Below, piece by piece: positions 22,208 through 31,764 of a DNA stretch of 64,000 nt. Position 1 is the stretch's first letter; each line of letters begins with the position of its first letter. The DNA is from Isoetes taiwanensis (taxonomy: Eukaryota; Streptophyta; Lycopodiopsida; Isoetales; Isoetaceae): positions 10,916,407 to 10,980,406 of the forward strand of contig JAJEKV010000035.1 of assembly GCA_021234155.1 (NCBI GenBank), written 5' to 3'. The position numbers and the translations under genes were made by a program. The notes below the pieces were generated by a model. That model searched no databases and had not been told where the DNA came from. It saw only the letters and a program-made list of their open reading frames with translations.

Positions 22208-22578
22208 TCAGGATTTTTTTTTTTTTTTTACCCGCTTTATACAGTTTCGCATACGCGGTTTTTAGGATTTCCCATACGCGAAATTCAAATTTCAAATTCG
22301 TACGCGGAAAAAAATAATAATAATAATAATAATTTTTTTTTTAAATTTCGCGTACGCGAAACGGAGGTTTCGTGTACGCGGGGAAAAAGAAAAAAAAAAA
22401 ATTGCGTTCGCGTACGCGAAACGCAAAAAAACTTTTGCCTACGCGAATTAGATGTTTTCGTGTACGCAAAAATATCCCGACGCCGGAATTTTTTTTTTGC
22501 CGTATTTTTTACATTTTATATGGCAAATATGTGCCCTATCTTACAATTCATACATATTCCGTATTGAACCTATCCCTG
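22208..22578. mobile_element. hAT-like element P, second right half
   Basis: Palindromes of the TTCGCGTACGCGAA type lie between poly-T and the GAACCTATCCCTG terminus (ends 22,578), followed by octamer CTCAGGAG. It lacks the left terminus. Together with module Q it forms a tandem ~1.5 kb unit. Confidence 0.65.
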
Positions 22579-23269
22579 CTCAGGAGCTATCGAAAACGAA
22601 CAACATGTCTTCTTGCATTGCTCGGAAATATGTACATATCAGAAACAGCTTTGGCATCCAAGTGGCAGATTTTTACTCATTGTTATATGTGCCACCAATG
22701 TCATTGGGATCATACATAAGGGTGGTGGAAACACACTGTTCCTTAGTAACTAAAGCCGTGTTTCATGTGCTCCACATACTCTCAAAGGCCCAAGTGAGCA
22801 ATAGACATAAATTGAATTAAAATTAAAATTAAATTAAAATTAAATTATGGCAGGATCTTAAGTTGTGTCTTAATGTAGATTGACCAAATGCATTGTGCTC
22901 ATTTGCTCGTCTTTCTCTCCTAATCCATCATACAAAAAAATAAAGTTACATCTCTATGCGAAGTTCTGTTGTTTAATTTTCCATTCCATCTCATAACTAA
23001 ATGCGCCACTTAAATATACCTGCTAATTTGGCAACATTTGACTCAGATAAAGTATTAACATCTCTAGACAGATAAAACTGCCATATGTAAAGATAACCAG
23101 TCCTAGAAAATCTTATTCACTAAAATATTGTTGAACTCGTGCATGTGTGGATAAAAATAGAAGATATTGAACGACAAATCAGACATAGAGGTGCTAAAGC
23201 TCGTCCTTACCTGTATCTGTGGTTTTACTTGCATTATATCCAGAGGTTTTGCAATTGCTTTGGAAGTCT
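22579..23269. repeat. Shared module Q, copy 2 (diverging after ~23,080)
   Basis: It is near identical to 21,028-21,500 up to about 23,080, then departs into sequence (ATAACCAGTCCTAGAAAATC) found again at 51,304. No gene is recognised; the frame at 23,167-23,379 is unremarkable. Confidence 0.6.
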
Positions 23270-23660
23270 CAGGGATAGGTTCTATACGTATGAAATTATT
23301 TTTTCAGACGTATAAAGTCCAAAAATACGTATTTTTGGGAAAAATACGTATTTTTCGTATTAAATACTTCGCCCGGTAGGAAAAAAAAAAAGTTTGGCGT
23401 TTAAACCTTCGCTTTCCTTTTTACGAACTTTTTTTTCGTAAAGCCGAACTTTATTTTTCGCTACGCTGATCGCCACCCGACTTCGGCGTGGCGAAGTCTT
23501 AAGTTCAAACTGTAGAACTTTTTCGCGTGTTTTTGGAAGGTTTTCACACAGCGAACGTTTTTTTGTTCACGTAAGTTTTGTTTTATAAGTTTTGCTTCAC
23601 GCTGGTTTTTCAAATGTTTAAAGCGGTGGATTTTAATTTTAAACTGTGAACTTTTTTTTT
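23270..23660. mobile_element. hAT-like element P, left half with CG-rich palindromes
   Basis: It begins CAGGGATAGGTTCTATACG, the canonical hAT-like CAGGG terminus, followed by ACGTATTTTTGG inverted pairs and a degenerate CG-rich interior. No right terminus is found; beta 51,360-51,600 is the diverged counterpart of its interior. Confidence 0.55.
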
Positions 23661-24500
23661 ATATATTTCGAGCATTTCCTTTGTTTTTGCTTGTGTGGAA
23701 AAGATAAACCACCCTAAGCCCTCCTTCACAACCTGTGCCCCTTTTCCTTTTTTTTCATTTTTTCTTAGTTTTTAGGCAAACCTAGTTAGTTTTTTGTTGT
23801 TTTTTTTTTATTGTAGGTCTAGGGTTCCTCCATAGTGAGGCCCTCGCTTTGTTCCATTGAGGGGCGGACGATGGTGAGCGCCTGCCTCTGGGTCGAATCC
23901 GGACCGATTTTTGTAAAAAAAATAACGAAGAAAAAAGAAAAAAAAAACAATAGAACAGAAACAATAAAAAAAAGAAAAAAATAATGAAATAAAAATAAAA
24001 TAAAAAATAAGAAAGAGAAATTTGGTTGCCTACCCTTTCATCGACAACAGTAGCAGTGAGGGTAGGGTGTTCCCAAAGAAAGACTAGGTTTTAGTTCGGA
24101 GTGATCCTTGGCTGAGGCAGTGACCCTCGCCTGGCGTGCCACATTGAATTGTGCCATGCCGAGGGTGGGTGTCATTGCTGATGTCGAGGATTGCTAGGGT
24201 CAACCTCAACAAACTGTTCCATTCATTGAAAGTTAAGTACATAGTATTCCTAAGGTAACAGGTAGTGTCACCTAAAACAATGGAGGTGATTGTGCCTGTA
24301 TATTAGAGAACCTAACAAACACAAATGACTAATTCCCAAAATGTAACACTTTAATTTGACTTACAAATGTCACTTCCAACATTCTCCCTTAAGGGTTTTG
24401 GGATTGACAATGAAAACATATAATTCAAAATAGAATAAACTAGCGAACAATTGAACAACTTGAGGAAAGCCCATTTCTTCAAGACATTCATCAAACGCGT
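23661..24500 (-). repeat. A-rich tail and copia-like 3' region (copy 1)
   Basis: The stretch 23,915-24,020 is A-rich and follows a GGTCGAATCC pol III B-box-like word (23,889), so a SINE end is possible but unproven. From 24,130 to 24,450 there is a block repeated at 52,040-52,340 and 55,545-55,870, ending CCAACATTCTCCCTTAAGGG, typical of sequence beside Ty1/copia LTRs. No intact gene. Confidence 0.5.
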
Positions 24501-24605
24501 TCGATCTTCATGCATTTTGTTTCTTTTTGGTCCATTTCATCAAGACATTCACTCAAACGCTTACGCGGCAATGGTTTGATCAAGACATCTGCTCCTTTGT
24601 CATCA
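24500..24605 (-). pseudogene. Ty1/copia RNase H C-terminal remnant
   Basis: The minus strand reads GADVLIKPLPRKRLSECLDE, matching the ADxxTKPLP motif that ends copia reverse transcriptase-RNase H polyproteins. The beta copy (52,380-52,445) reads IKPFAVKRFDECLDEI. Only this tip survives; the pyrimidine tract begins just beyond. Confidence 0.7.
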
Positions 24606-24624
24606 TGAACTTTGTCCCTAAGTT

Positions 24625-25820
24625 ATGACCTCAATCTTCTTTTCTTTTTTTGTTTTCTTTTTGAAGTGGAACCATTTTTCCACTACTCTCGATATTTTCC
24701 TCGCCAATTCTCTTCCGTTCTTCACTAGACTTACTTCTCCTTTCCTTTTCCCCATCTCTTTCCCATTTCTCCCTCTTTTCCTCATGCTTTTTTGCTTTCT
24801 CCTCCCTTTCCCTTCCCTTTTTTTTTGCCCATTTCCCTTTCTCTTTTCCCCACCCTTTTTGCTTTTCCTTGCTCCTTTTCCTCTCCTTTTTTACTTTTCC
24901 CCACCCTTTTCCTCCTTTTTTTTCCATCCTTTCCCTTTCTCTTTTCTCAACCTTTTTTATGTTCCTTTTTCCCTTCTTTCCCCCATCCTCTTCCCCCTTT
25001 TCCCCTTTCCCTTTCTCCTTTTTCTTGTTTCCTTTTTTTCTTTTCCCTTTTCCCCATCTCTTTTCCCTTTCTTTTTCCTTTCCGTTTCCCTCTTCCCTTT
25101 TTCTTACCTTTTTTCCTTCCTCTTTTCCTCTTTTTTCCTTTTTCCTTGCTCCCTTCCCTTTGTCTTTCTACTTTTCCCCCACCTTTTCCTCCTTTTTCCA
25201 TCCTTTCCCTTTCCTTTTCTCGATGTTCTTTTTTGCTTCCGTTTTCCTTTTTCCCTTTTTCAAGCTTTCCTTTTTTTTTTTTTTCCCAAGCCCTTTTGCC
25301 CTTTCCCTTTTCCCCTTTTTCCCATAGTTTTTCTTTTCCCCTCCCCTTTTTACTTTCCCTTTTCCTTTTCATCGTTTTTCCTTCCTTTTCCCCTTTCCCT
25401 TTCCCCCTTTTCCTTTTTCCTTTTTCCCTTTTTCCTTTTTCCTTTTCCTTCCCTTTTCCTTTTCCTTTTCCTTTTCCTTTCATCATTTTTCCTTTTCCCT
25501 TTTCCTTTTCCCTTTTCCTTTTCATCGTTTTCCTTTCCTTTTCCCTTCCCCTTTTCCTTTTCCCTTTTCCTTTTCCCTTTTCATCATTTTTCCTTTTCCC
25601 TTTTCCCTTTTCCCTTTTTGCCTTTTTTCCCTTTCATTTCCCTTTCCTTTTCCTTCCCCTTTTCCTTTTCCCTTTTCCCTTTCATGGTTCTTCCTTTTCC
25701 TTTTCCTTTTCCCTTTTCCTTTTCCCTTTCCTTTTCCTTTTCCTTTTCCTTTTCCTTTTCCTTTTCCTTTTCCTTTTCCTTTTCCTTTTCCTTTTTCCTT
25801 TTTCCTTTTCCCTTTCATAT
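24625..25820. repeat. Pyrimidine tract (TTTTCC)n, ~1.2 kb (alpha)
   Basis: Almost pure C/T on the plus strand for about 1.2 kb, most regular (CCTTTT hexamers) from 25,440 to 25,815. It is open in all plus frames (up to 407 codons of Phe/Ser/Pro/Leu), which is a composition artefact. The counterpart at 52,620-54,295 is longer and less regular. Both end at the same CATATTGAAGCCATAGTTAA sequence. Mirror-repeat purine/pyrimidine DNA of this length can form triplex (H-DNA). Confidence 0.95.
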
Positions 25821-25957
25821 TGAAGCCATAGTTAAGATGAAATTTTAGTTGAAGACACGCACACATCATCTCCACCATTGGTCAATCAAATCCTCGACCG
25901 TCCGATTTAGGGCTCCATTGAAGACACACGCTATAATTTTATAATATATATATAAGA
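25821..25957 (-). mobile_element. Candidate Helitron 5' end region
   Basis: The minus strand from 25,957 starts TCTTATATATATATTATAAA after host A, as expected for a Helitron 5' end (A|TC). The beta copy has the same terminus at 54,430. Homology between alpha and beta stops exactly here and the flanks differ, which marks a true element end. The matching 3' ends are at 8,164 and 35,584. Confidence 0.5.
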
Positions 25958-25959
25958 TA

Positions 25960-26200
25960 CCTCAGTAGGTGCTCTCTGCTCAAACCCAAGTTCCTCCATC
26001 ATCCTCCTATAAGCCATATTGCCTCCTTTGCTGTTGCACATATAGCCATGTACTCGGACTCATAGCTGCTTACCGCAATGGCTTTTTGCCTCTTGCTGGA
26101 CCAATTAACCGCTCCCCCTTGCAGCATGAAACAAAAACTAGTGCGGGATTTGCAAAGTGTTGTGTTTTCGGCATAATCAGCATCAACAAAACATTGCAAG
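25960..26200 (-). pseudogene. Ty1/copia RNase H domain fragment
   Basis: The minus strand encodes CFVDADYAENTTLCKSRTSF, GGAVNWSSKRQKAIAVSS and YESEYMAICATAKEAIWL, the classic copia RNase H order (DADxA, GAVxWxSKxQ, SxxESEYM, AxKEAIWL). After WL a 2 nt shift restores RRMMEELGFEQRAPTEV, then the Helitron end truncates it. RNase H degrades the RNA strand during reverse transcription. It is truncated at both ends and inactive. Confidence 0.9.
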
Positions 26201-26231
26201 AGATATAAAGAGGACGCTGCAGCAGCACAGA

Positions 26232-27058
26232 TACAAACGGTCGTCTATGTCTGCAAATTAGCAGTCACAGTTAGTCAAAACAACCTGGAAACTCCAGATC
26301 AAGTTTTCTCGGCACAATTTCTCCACCCAACCGGGCTCTGATTTGCAAACACGGCAAGACTAAGCTCAAATTCTTCCCAATTCTGAGAGTCTGCTAACGA
26401 ACTGGATAGCCTCTCTGGGATTCTCTGGAATTCTCTAGAACTAAGGAAGGCACTCAATTCATCCACAGATTATCAGAAGTTCTACATCAATCAGACTTCT
26501 ATCACACGCAAACACTTCCGGCTTCCATCTTATATCCTCTTCATACCTTTTCTAAAAGGCTTTGCCTTTATCTATTTTTACTCCAGCTGTCTAATTCGGC
26601 CATCTCAGGGTCTTTTCTGCTAAAAGTTAGCAGGTTCTGGATGATCCTGGATTTGCTCCGGGTCGGCAGTTCCATTTGCCTTTGGACGCTACAGTTGTAG
26701 CGGCTTTTTTTTCTTTAGTTTTTAACATTTCAATATTTCAATGGTTCCCTTTATTTTAATTATAACTTTAAGGACTTCTAAAGTTAAACAATCAATCAAG
26801 GTTACAAAATATTTATCTAAAGCCCTTGCCTCTGTGTTTGTCTCTGCAAATCCTTCTCTAAGCCACGCCCCCAAGCTAGTGCCGTAACAATTCCTTCCCT
26901 TCCCAAGGCTGATCGTCCTCGATCATCTGCCTTAGGGAATAACCACCTTTCTTTCCAAGCTAGTCGCCTGACTATCTGCTTTGACTATCTGCTTTAGGCT
27001 GGTAAACTTACCATCTGCCTGACAATTCTAAGGGTCTGGCTTCTATGCTGCAGTCACA
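26232..27058 (-). repeat. Complete LTR (3' LTR) of gag-only retroelement
   Basis: 827 bp from CGTTTGTA (minus-strand 3' end, at 26,232) to TGTGACTG (minus-strand 5' end, at 27,058). The 3' end is fixed by comparison with both PBS-flanking copies (1,386 and 28,634). A minus-strand TATAAG lies at 26,529-26,534. It is the uninterrupted reference for the LTR fragments at 1,386-1,514 / 7,889-8,163 and 28,634-28,764 / 35,311-35,583. Confidence 0.7.
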
Positions 27059-27072
27059 GTTGCCCCCTTCTA
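27059..27072 (-). promoter_or_regulatory. Polypurine tract
   Basis: The minus strand reads TAGAAGGGGGCAAC immediately upstream of the LTR start, the expected primer site for plus-strand DNA synthesis. The internal region from here to the PBS at 28,616 is only about 1.55 kb. Confidence 0.6.
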
Positions 27073-27188
27073 AACTCTAGAGCAACATTCATTTGAAAAA
27101 AAACTTTCATTATCTCAAACCAAATGAATACAATGCTCAGACCATTCAACAAACACATGTCTACACAGACGTTTTACTTTACTTATCT

Positions 27189-28592
27189 TTACCCACAGCC
27201 GATTTGAAGCCGACTTCTTTCATAGGCTTCCGCCTTTTCTTTGTCAAACTTAGCATGGGAACTTTCAGGAACTTCTTCTGCAACACGAACATGGGCAACC
27301 TGCGCAGATGTTTGGGCTTTTGCTCTGGTATGCTCCTTTGGTTGCTTAGGATCCCCTTTGGATATAACTTTTGGACACTGATTCTTATAGTGAGGACCTT
27401 CACATATAAAACATCCTCCTGGGGGCGCTTTTGCCTGCCCTTTGGCCATCCCCCATTCTCCATTGGTACGGGTTTCATCATTGCTAAGCAAGGCACTTAC
27501 TCGGTACCTCTTATTCTCTCTTTCAGATACCTTGCCATTATCTGGCTTAAAGTTCTTCTCTTGAGGGTACCCCTCCCAAATGTCATACCGCACTATATTA
27601 GGATTGAGTTTCATCTCTGGGCAAAAGTATGCTGGTGGGGTGCAAAAGCACGCGTCCGGACGCATGCTTTTAGCACCCTATTTGAAAAATCTTTGCTTCT
27701 TTGGAAAGTCTTTGGGTGCAAAGTCTTTGAAAGTCTTTGGGTGCTTTGAAAGTCTTTGGAAAGTCTTTGAGTCTTTGGAGTGCTTGCGTCAGCGTTTATT
27801 TGTAACCCACCAGCATACTTTTGCCCCTCTGCGGCTTCAGCCTTTCGCATCGCTTCATCAATAGTCAATGGTTCTGCAAAGCATAGCTCTGCATATAACG
27901 GGTCTCTTAGTCCAGCTACAAATTTTCGCGTCATTTCACTTTCAGATAGTCCTCCTGGCTGCAATTCTCCCATCCGTACCGCTAAATAGGAGAACTTGGA
28001 GTAAAAATGATGTACCGATTCATGTTCCCCTTGCTTAAAATGATCCCACTGTCTTTTAAGATCAGGATAATAATTTGCATGCAAGTTATGCGATTCGAAT
28101 GCTTTTCTAAAAGCTGCCCAGGTTTTTATCTGAGGAAATAATTTCTTCCGTCCTTGCCACCATATTCTGGTTACGTCAGTTAAATATTTGTCCATGGCTT
28201 GCAATTTCTGCTCCTCCGTAGCTTTGACTCTTTCAAAAAACTTTCCCAACTTTCCAAGAATCCCAAACCTACTTTGGTACTCGCTTATCTCCTCGCATAT
28301 GATCTGGCAGATTCCTTCTACCTTCTCCAACCATTTAATTCGACTGGTCTTGACATTGGAGGCTGTAGTAGGAGAATCAAGTGGTGGTGGAGTAACTGTT
28401 TGGCACACTTGCAGGCAAACGAGGCTGTTGGAATATGTCTGGCAAATACCCATACAGAATTGCTATATATTCAAGTTTCCTTTGATTTTCTCAAAATCGG
28501 AAGATGTAGGCATGCCAATCTGAACGGCAATCAGCGCAGCAACATTTATGGCTTGATTATACTGAGCTACAAGAAGATTTGTTCTGGGCCAT
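27189..28592 (-). pseudogene. Retrotransposon Gag polyprotein, beta copy, interrupted by a MITE
   Basis: It has the same protein as the alpha copy: Met at 28,592 (MKWPRTNLL), retrotrans_gag core (VTRIWWQGRKKLFPQIKTW at ~28,150), and a CCHC knuckle CFICEGPHYKNQC at about 27,373-27,417. A 208 bp MITE at 27,619-27,826 splits it between AMRKAEAAE and MKLNPNIV. One frame change lies near 28,450-28,490. The element between LTRs encodes only Gag, so reverse transcriptase would have to be supplied by another element. Confidence 0.85.
27619..27826. mobile_element. 208 bp MITE with 21 bp perfect terminal inverted repeats
   Basis: The ends are GGGCAAAAGTATGCTGG... (27,619-27,639) and its exact reverse complement (27,806-27,826), flanked by CTCT (27,615-27,618 and 27,827-27,830). 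The uninterrupted alpha copy has a single CTCT at the corresponding site (about 583-586). The interior is a cluster of AAAGTCTTTGG repeats and a GCGTCCGGACGC palindrome. The superfamily is unclear: GGG termini with a 4 bp duplication do not fit the commonest plant families. Confidence 0.95.
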
Positions 28593-28615
28593 TTCACAGG
28601 ATCTTAGGATGTCAC

Positions 28616-28628
28616 AGCTCTGACACCA
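28616..28628 (-). promoter_or_regulatory. Primer-binding site (beta)
   Basis: The minus strand reads TGGTGTCAGAGCT, as in the alpha copy, 5 nt inside the LTR boundary at 28,634. Confidence 0.7.
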
Positions 28629-28633
28629 CTTAA

Positions 28634-28764
28634 TACAAACGGTCGCCTCTCGCGCAAAACTAAACTATCCACCTGTTAGTCAAAACAACCTGGAAACTCC
28701 AGATCAAGTTCTCTCGGCACAACTTCTCCACCCAACCGGGCTCTGATTTGCAAACATGGCAAGA
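28634..28764 (-). repeat. LTR fragment, part 1 (beta, 5' LTR)
   Basis: It matches 26,232-26,359. It is cut by an insert at the same point as in alpha (after GGCAAGA), so the insertion predates the duplication. Confidence 0.7.
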
Positions 28765-29517
28765 ATATCTAGCATTATAACAGGGGGTTGCTTTTGTATT
28801 TTTGTACGTTTTTCCCTAAGGTTTTTATATGATTTCTTGGTGTATTGTCGTGGATGTACTAATGCGTACATCTAGAGTGCGCATACACATTTCTTATTTT
28901 TTATGGCACTTGCCAATGGTTTAACCCCTTAAAAGAAAAAAAAAAAACCCGATTCATATTCATCGCATGCAAATCTGGAGAGGTTTTGCTTTAGGGTTTG
29001 CTTTAGGTTTTTGCTTTAGGTTTTGCCGGAATTGCCATAGCCAGCACACCTCGGCATCAATCTCCAAAAAAAATTTCGAATTTTTTAGACTCCAACTCGT
29101 CTTTTTAGGGAGGCCTGGGATCTATTTCTTCGATTCTGTTCTCAAATAGTCAATCTGCACCTGATTCAAGCAATACAGAGTTGAGATAATCCATTCCATC
29201 CCATCAGCTATGCCGTGCCTGTCCAGGGCCCAACTTCTCTGTTACAAATCCTATTTATGATTCAGAGGCTTTTTTGATCCCATCTGCCGCTGTAGCTCTG
29301 AAGACGAATTTCTCTGCTATTTATCGTGATGGATCCACGTAGAACAAGAACAGAGAGAAAAAACGAATTTCTCTGCTATTGACGACTCTGGTATGTATGC
29401 ATGTTCGCTTGCTTTATTAGGAAAGATCTCTTTTGCTAAATCATTGGCTGGATGTCTGCTTCAGGTACATTTCCAGCCTGGGCCATATGGTGTTGAATTT
29501 TGTAAATGGTTGTGCAG

Positions 29518-30048
29518 GTCATGTTGGACACAAAAGGACCAGAGCTTTGGGTTACCAATGAAGATGAAATTTCAATCACCCTAGAACAGGATGCGTTGGT
29601 AACTAACACCAGACACAGATAAGGAATTATCAGCAAGTGTGTTTGCATTGAGTTACCAAGATTTTGCAAGATTTTGCAAGTGTAAGCAGACCTAAGTATG
29701 ATTTAGATACGTTCATGTTATATACACTAACTACTCAAAGAAACTTGTGCAGACTGCATCAGTGGGTGATACAGTTTTTCTCGGTCAGTGTCTACAGGAA
29801 ATGAGACAACCTCGGCATGGCTCTAGGTCGTATTGATCTTTTGTCATTTGTTTTAGTATTACTTGGACAATTGAATTTAGCAATAGCTTGATTTAGCCCC
29901 TATATAATTGTGCAGGTTTTTGGATAACATGCAAGGATGTCATTTGCAAGGCAAAAAACAGTGCAACACTCTCACAGGGAATCTATTCAGTGTTCATCCT
30001 ACACAAGCCTGTATTGGCCTACCAACATTAACTGAAGACGACAAAAAG
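29518..30048 (+). pseudogene. Captured cytosolic pyruvate kinase fragment (beta copy, cleaner)
   Basis: Exon a 29,518-29,681 follows acceptor TTGTGCAG and encodes VMLDTKGPELWVTNEDEISI, then LEQDALVTNT. Exon b 29,753-29,826 encodes ASVGDTVFLGQC and TGNETTSAWL. Exon c 29,916-30,048 encodes VICKAKNSATLTGNLFSVHP and IGLPTLTEDDKK before AAG|GT. All borders are GT-AG. These are the B domain and its junction to the A domain of plant cytosolic pyruvate kinase. The active-site and C domains are absent. Splice structure is retained, so it was copied from DNA, not from mRNA. Confidence 0.85.
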
Positions 30049-30297
30049 GTTGGAAGATGTTACATGCATCATATAAAGACTTGAATTGCTGCACTTTCAT
30101 TTACTTACAAGAAAATGCATGTTGTTTGTTTTAAAGCTGTACTTTATCTATCTTCGTGTTCTTTCTTTTACTTGGAAAACATTAGTTTTCTTATAATGCA
30201 TTAAGTGCTTCTAAATTTAGTTAATCATATATGCATTCCATGCAGATAATTTTGACATGGGGTTTGCGGAATTATGTTCATTTTGTTTCATTATCAT

Positions 30298-31060
30298 GAT
30301 GCACCCTGGACTACCACAGTCGTCGGATCTGTCAATCCTACGGCCCAGACTATATGTTGGAGCCTCTGGACACCTCTCGTTTCGATTATGCTCAATTATT
30401 ATTATTTTTTTTTTTTGAAGGCACGTATTTTTATATTATATATATATAAGTAAAAAGGTACATGGCTTAAAGCCTTATTGAAGGCTCCACAATGGGCCAG
30501 ATAGGAATTATTAAATCACAACGGATCCCTCAATGGATCAAATTGGAAGCAAAAGGCGCTGTGAACCCAGGTGCAGGAACAGGAAACAAACTATAAACTC
30601 CAACGACCACTGAAGTCGAAATCCCATGATCATCTAAAGATAGAACCACCTAAGGCACCTCCCCGAACATACAAGAAGATGAAGGCAGATATTAAGGAAG
30701 CATCCTCCCACGCGTTAACTAGGACCTCTAGTCCAGCATTTATGGAGGTACTATGGGAGAGGCACTAGCACCATTCCACGGATGTACTAAGCACATGCAC
30801 CCTCACCGTCTTCCCAGAACACATTTGCCTCTCAAGGCTCAATTATGATTGGGGACACCTATGATTTTAAGATGTCGAATACGAGTTTGCCTAAGGTTTT
30901 GATGGTATATCGAGTCTCTATACGGTTTTGCTTAAGTTTTTTGAATATGAAATACGGGGATTCGAACCTCTACCAAAATAACTCAATGTCCTAATAAGAC
31001 TACTTTAACCAATCTAACCAGTGAGCTAATGTGACTATTTTTTATCTTAAATCTATGTTT
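30298..31060 (-). repeat. SINE-like repeat with tRNA-type A and B boxes
   Basis: On the minus strand a B box GGTTCGAATCC (30,958-30,968) is preceded by an A-box-like TTAGCTCACTGGTTAG (31,014-31,029), the internal pol III promoter layout of tRNA-derived SINEs. A second copy at 33,597-33,960 has a damaged B box (GGTTGAATCC). The copy here is interrupted by a retroposon at 30,400-30,836. Full element ends are unclear. Confidence 0.45.
30400..30836 (-). mobile_element. Truncated non-LTR retroposon with 10 bp target duplication
   Basis: It is flanked by GCTCAATTAT at 30,390-30,399 and 30,837-30,846. The other copy of the host repeat (about 33,695) has a single GCTCAATTAT, the empty site. The left end is poly-T, so it was inserted with a poly-A tail on the minus strand. 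No coding domain is recognisable in 437 bp; it is a SINE or 5'-truncated LINE. Confidence 0.8.
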
Positions 31061-31129
31061 TTTTTTATAATAACCCATTGAATTGTTTTAGGGATATGGT
31101 CTATGGTTTCAAGAATTATATCTATATCA

Positions 31130-31500
31130 AATCCCCCTGGAACCCCCTGTCCGATGGGCATATTTACCCTTTATTCCAAAATCTGGACCGTAAATAGCGA
31201 TCCTCGTTTGTGGGGTATGCATGTACAAGTTTTTGTATACTGTATATTAAAGTTTGCAAAATACTATAAGATTTGAGAGAATGTACTTAATGGTGTTAAT
31301 TTTGTACATGTATTGTAAATATATTTTGGGGGCTCTCGCTGCCCTACGTAACCCCCCGTGTGAATATGCACCCAAATCAAAGGGGGTTTAAGGGGGATTT
31401 TAATTTAAATGTGTTAAATGCAATGATTTGTGTTAATAATGTTAATGGTAGTTGTGTGTTAATTGTTATATTAAAAAAAAATTTGGGCCCTTCGGGCCCT
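31130..31500. mobile_element. Family M element, copy 4
   Basis: It contains the core (ATCCTCGTTTGTGGGGTATG), the TGAATATGCACCCAAATCAAAGGGG arm start, and ends TTGGGCCCTTCGGGCCCTA, a GC palindrome shared with copies 1 and 3. Confidence 0.6.
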
Positions 31501-31764
31501 ATCTAAAGGAAACATAGGCAAACTTTATGGGCCTAAATATTAATTACTAAAAGCACAATAACATCAAGACAAACAAATTATTTCCATTGCAAACAACTAT
31601 GAGTGCATTTTGTGTAATCAATATCTAGCATTATATTGATTATATTCTGTAATCTGAATATTGCAATACAACAATCATGTATACTATTGTAAACTGCACA
31701 TTGTCATGCATATGCTAGTGCATATGGTAACATGTGCTAGTATCAATGCAAGCCTGTTTTGCCC
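31500..31764. other. No gene seen; AT-rich
   Basis: AT-rich upstream sequence of the polyketide synthase fragment. No recognisable motif. Confidence 0.4.

Noticed and set aside
23880-24020. SINE ending in an A-rich tail with a GGTCGAATCC word
   Set aside because: The B box is imperfect, no A box or target duplication is evident, and the A-rich stretch is not a clean tail. Left unassigned.
24625-25848. 407-codon open frame rich in Phe, Pro, Ser and Leu (and similar frames at 52,984-54,323)
   Set aside because: It is a consequence of a C/T-only strand lacking stop codons. All three plus frames are open and composition alone explains them.
24500-26200. One copia RNase H gene split by the pyrimidine tract
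   Set aside because: The beta copy carries the same tip and tract with an unrelated flank, and homology ends exactly at 25,957. The RNase H piece at 25,960-26,200 is therefore separate flanking DNA.
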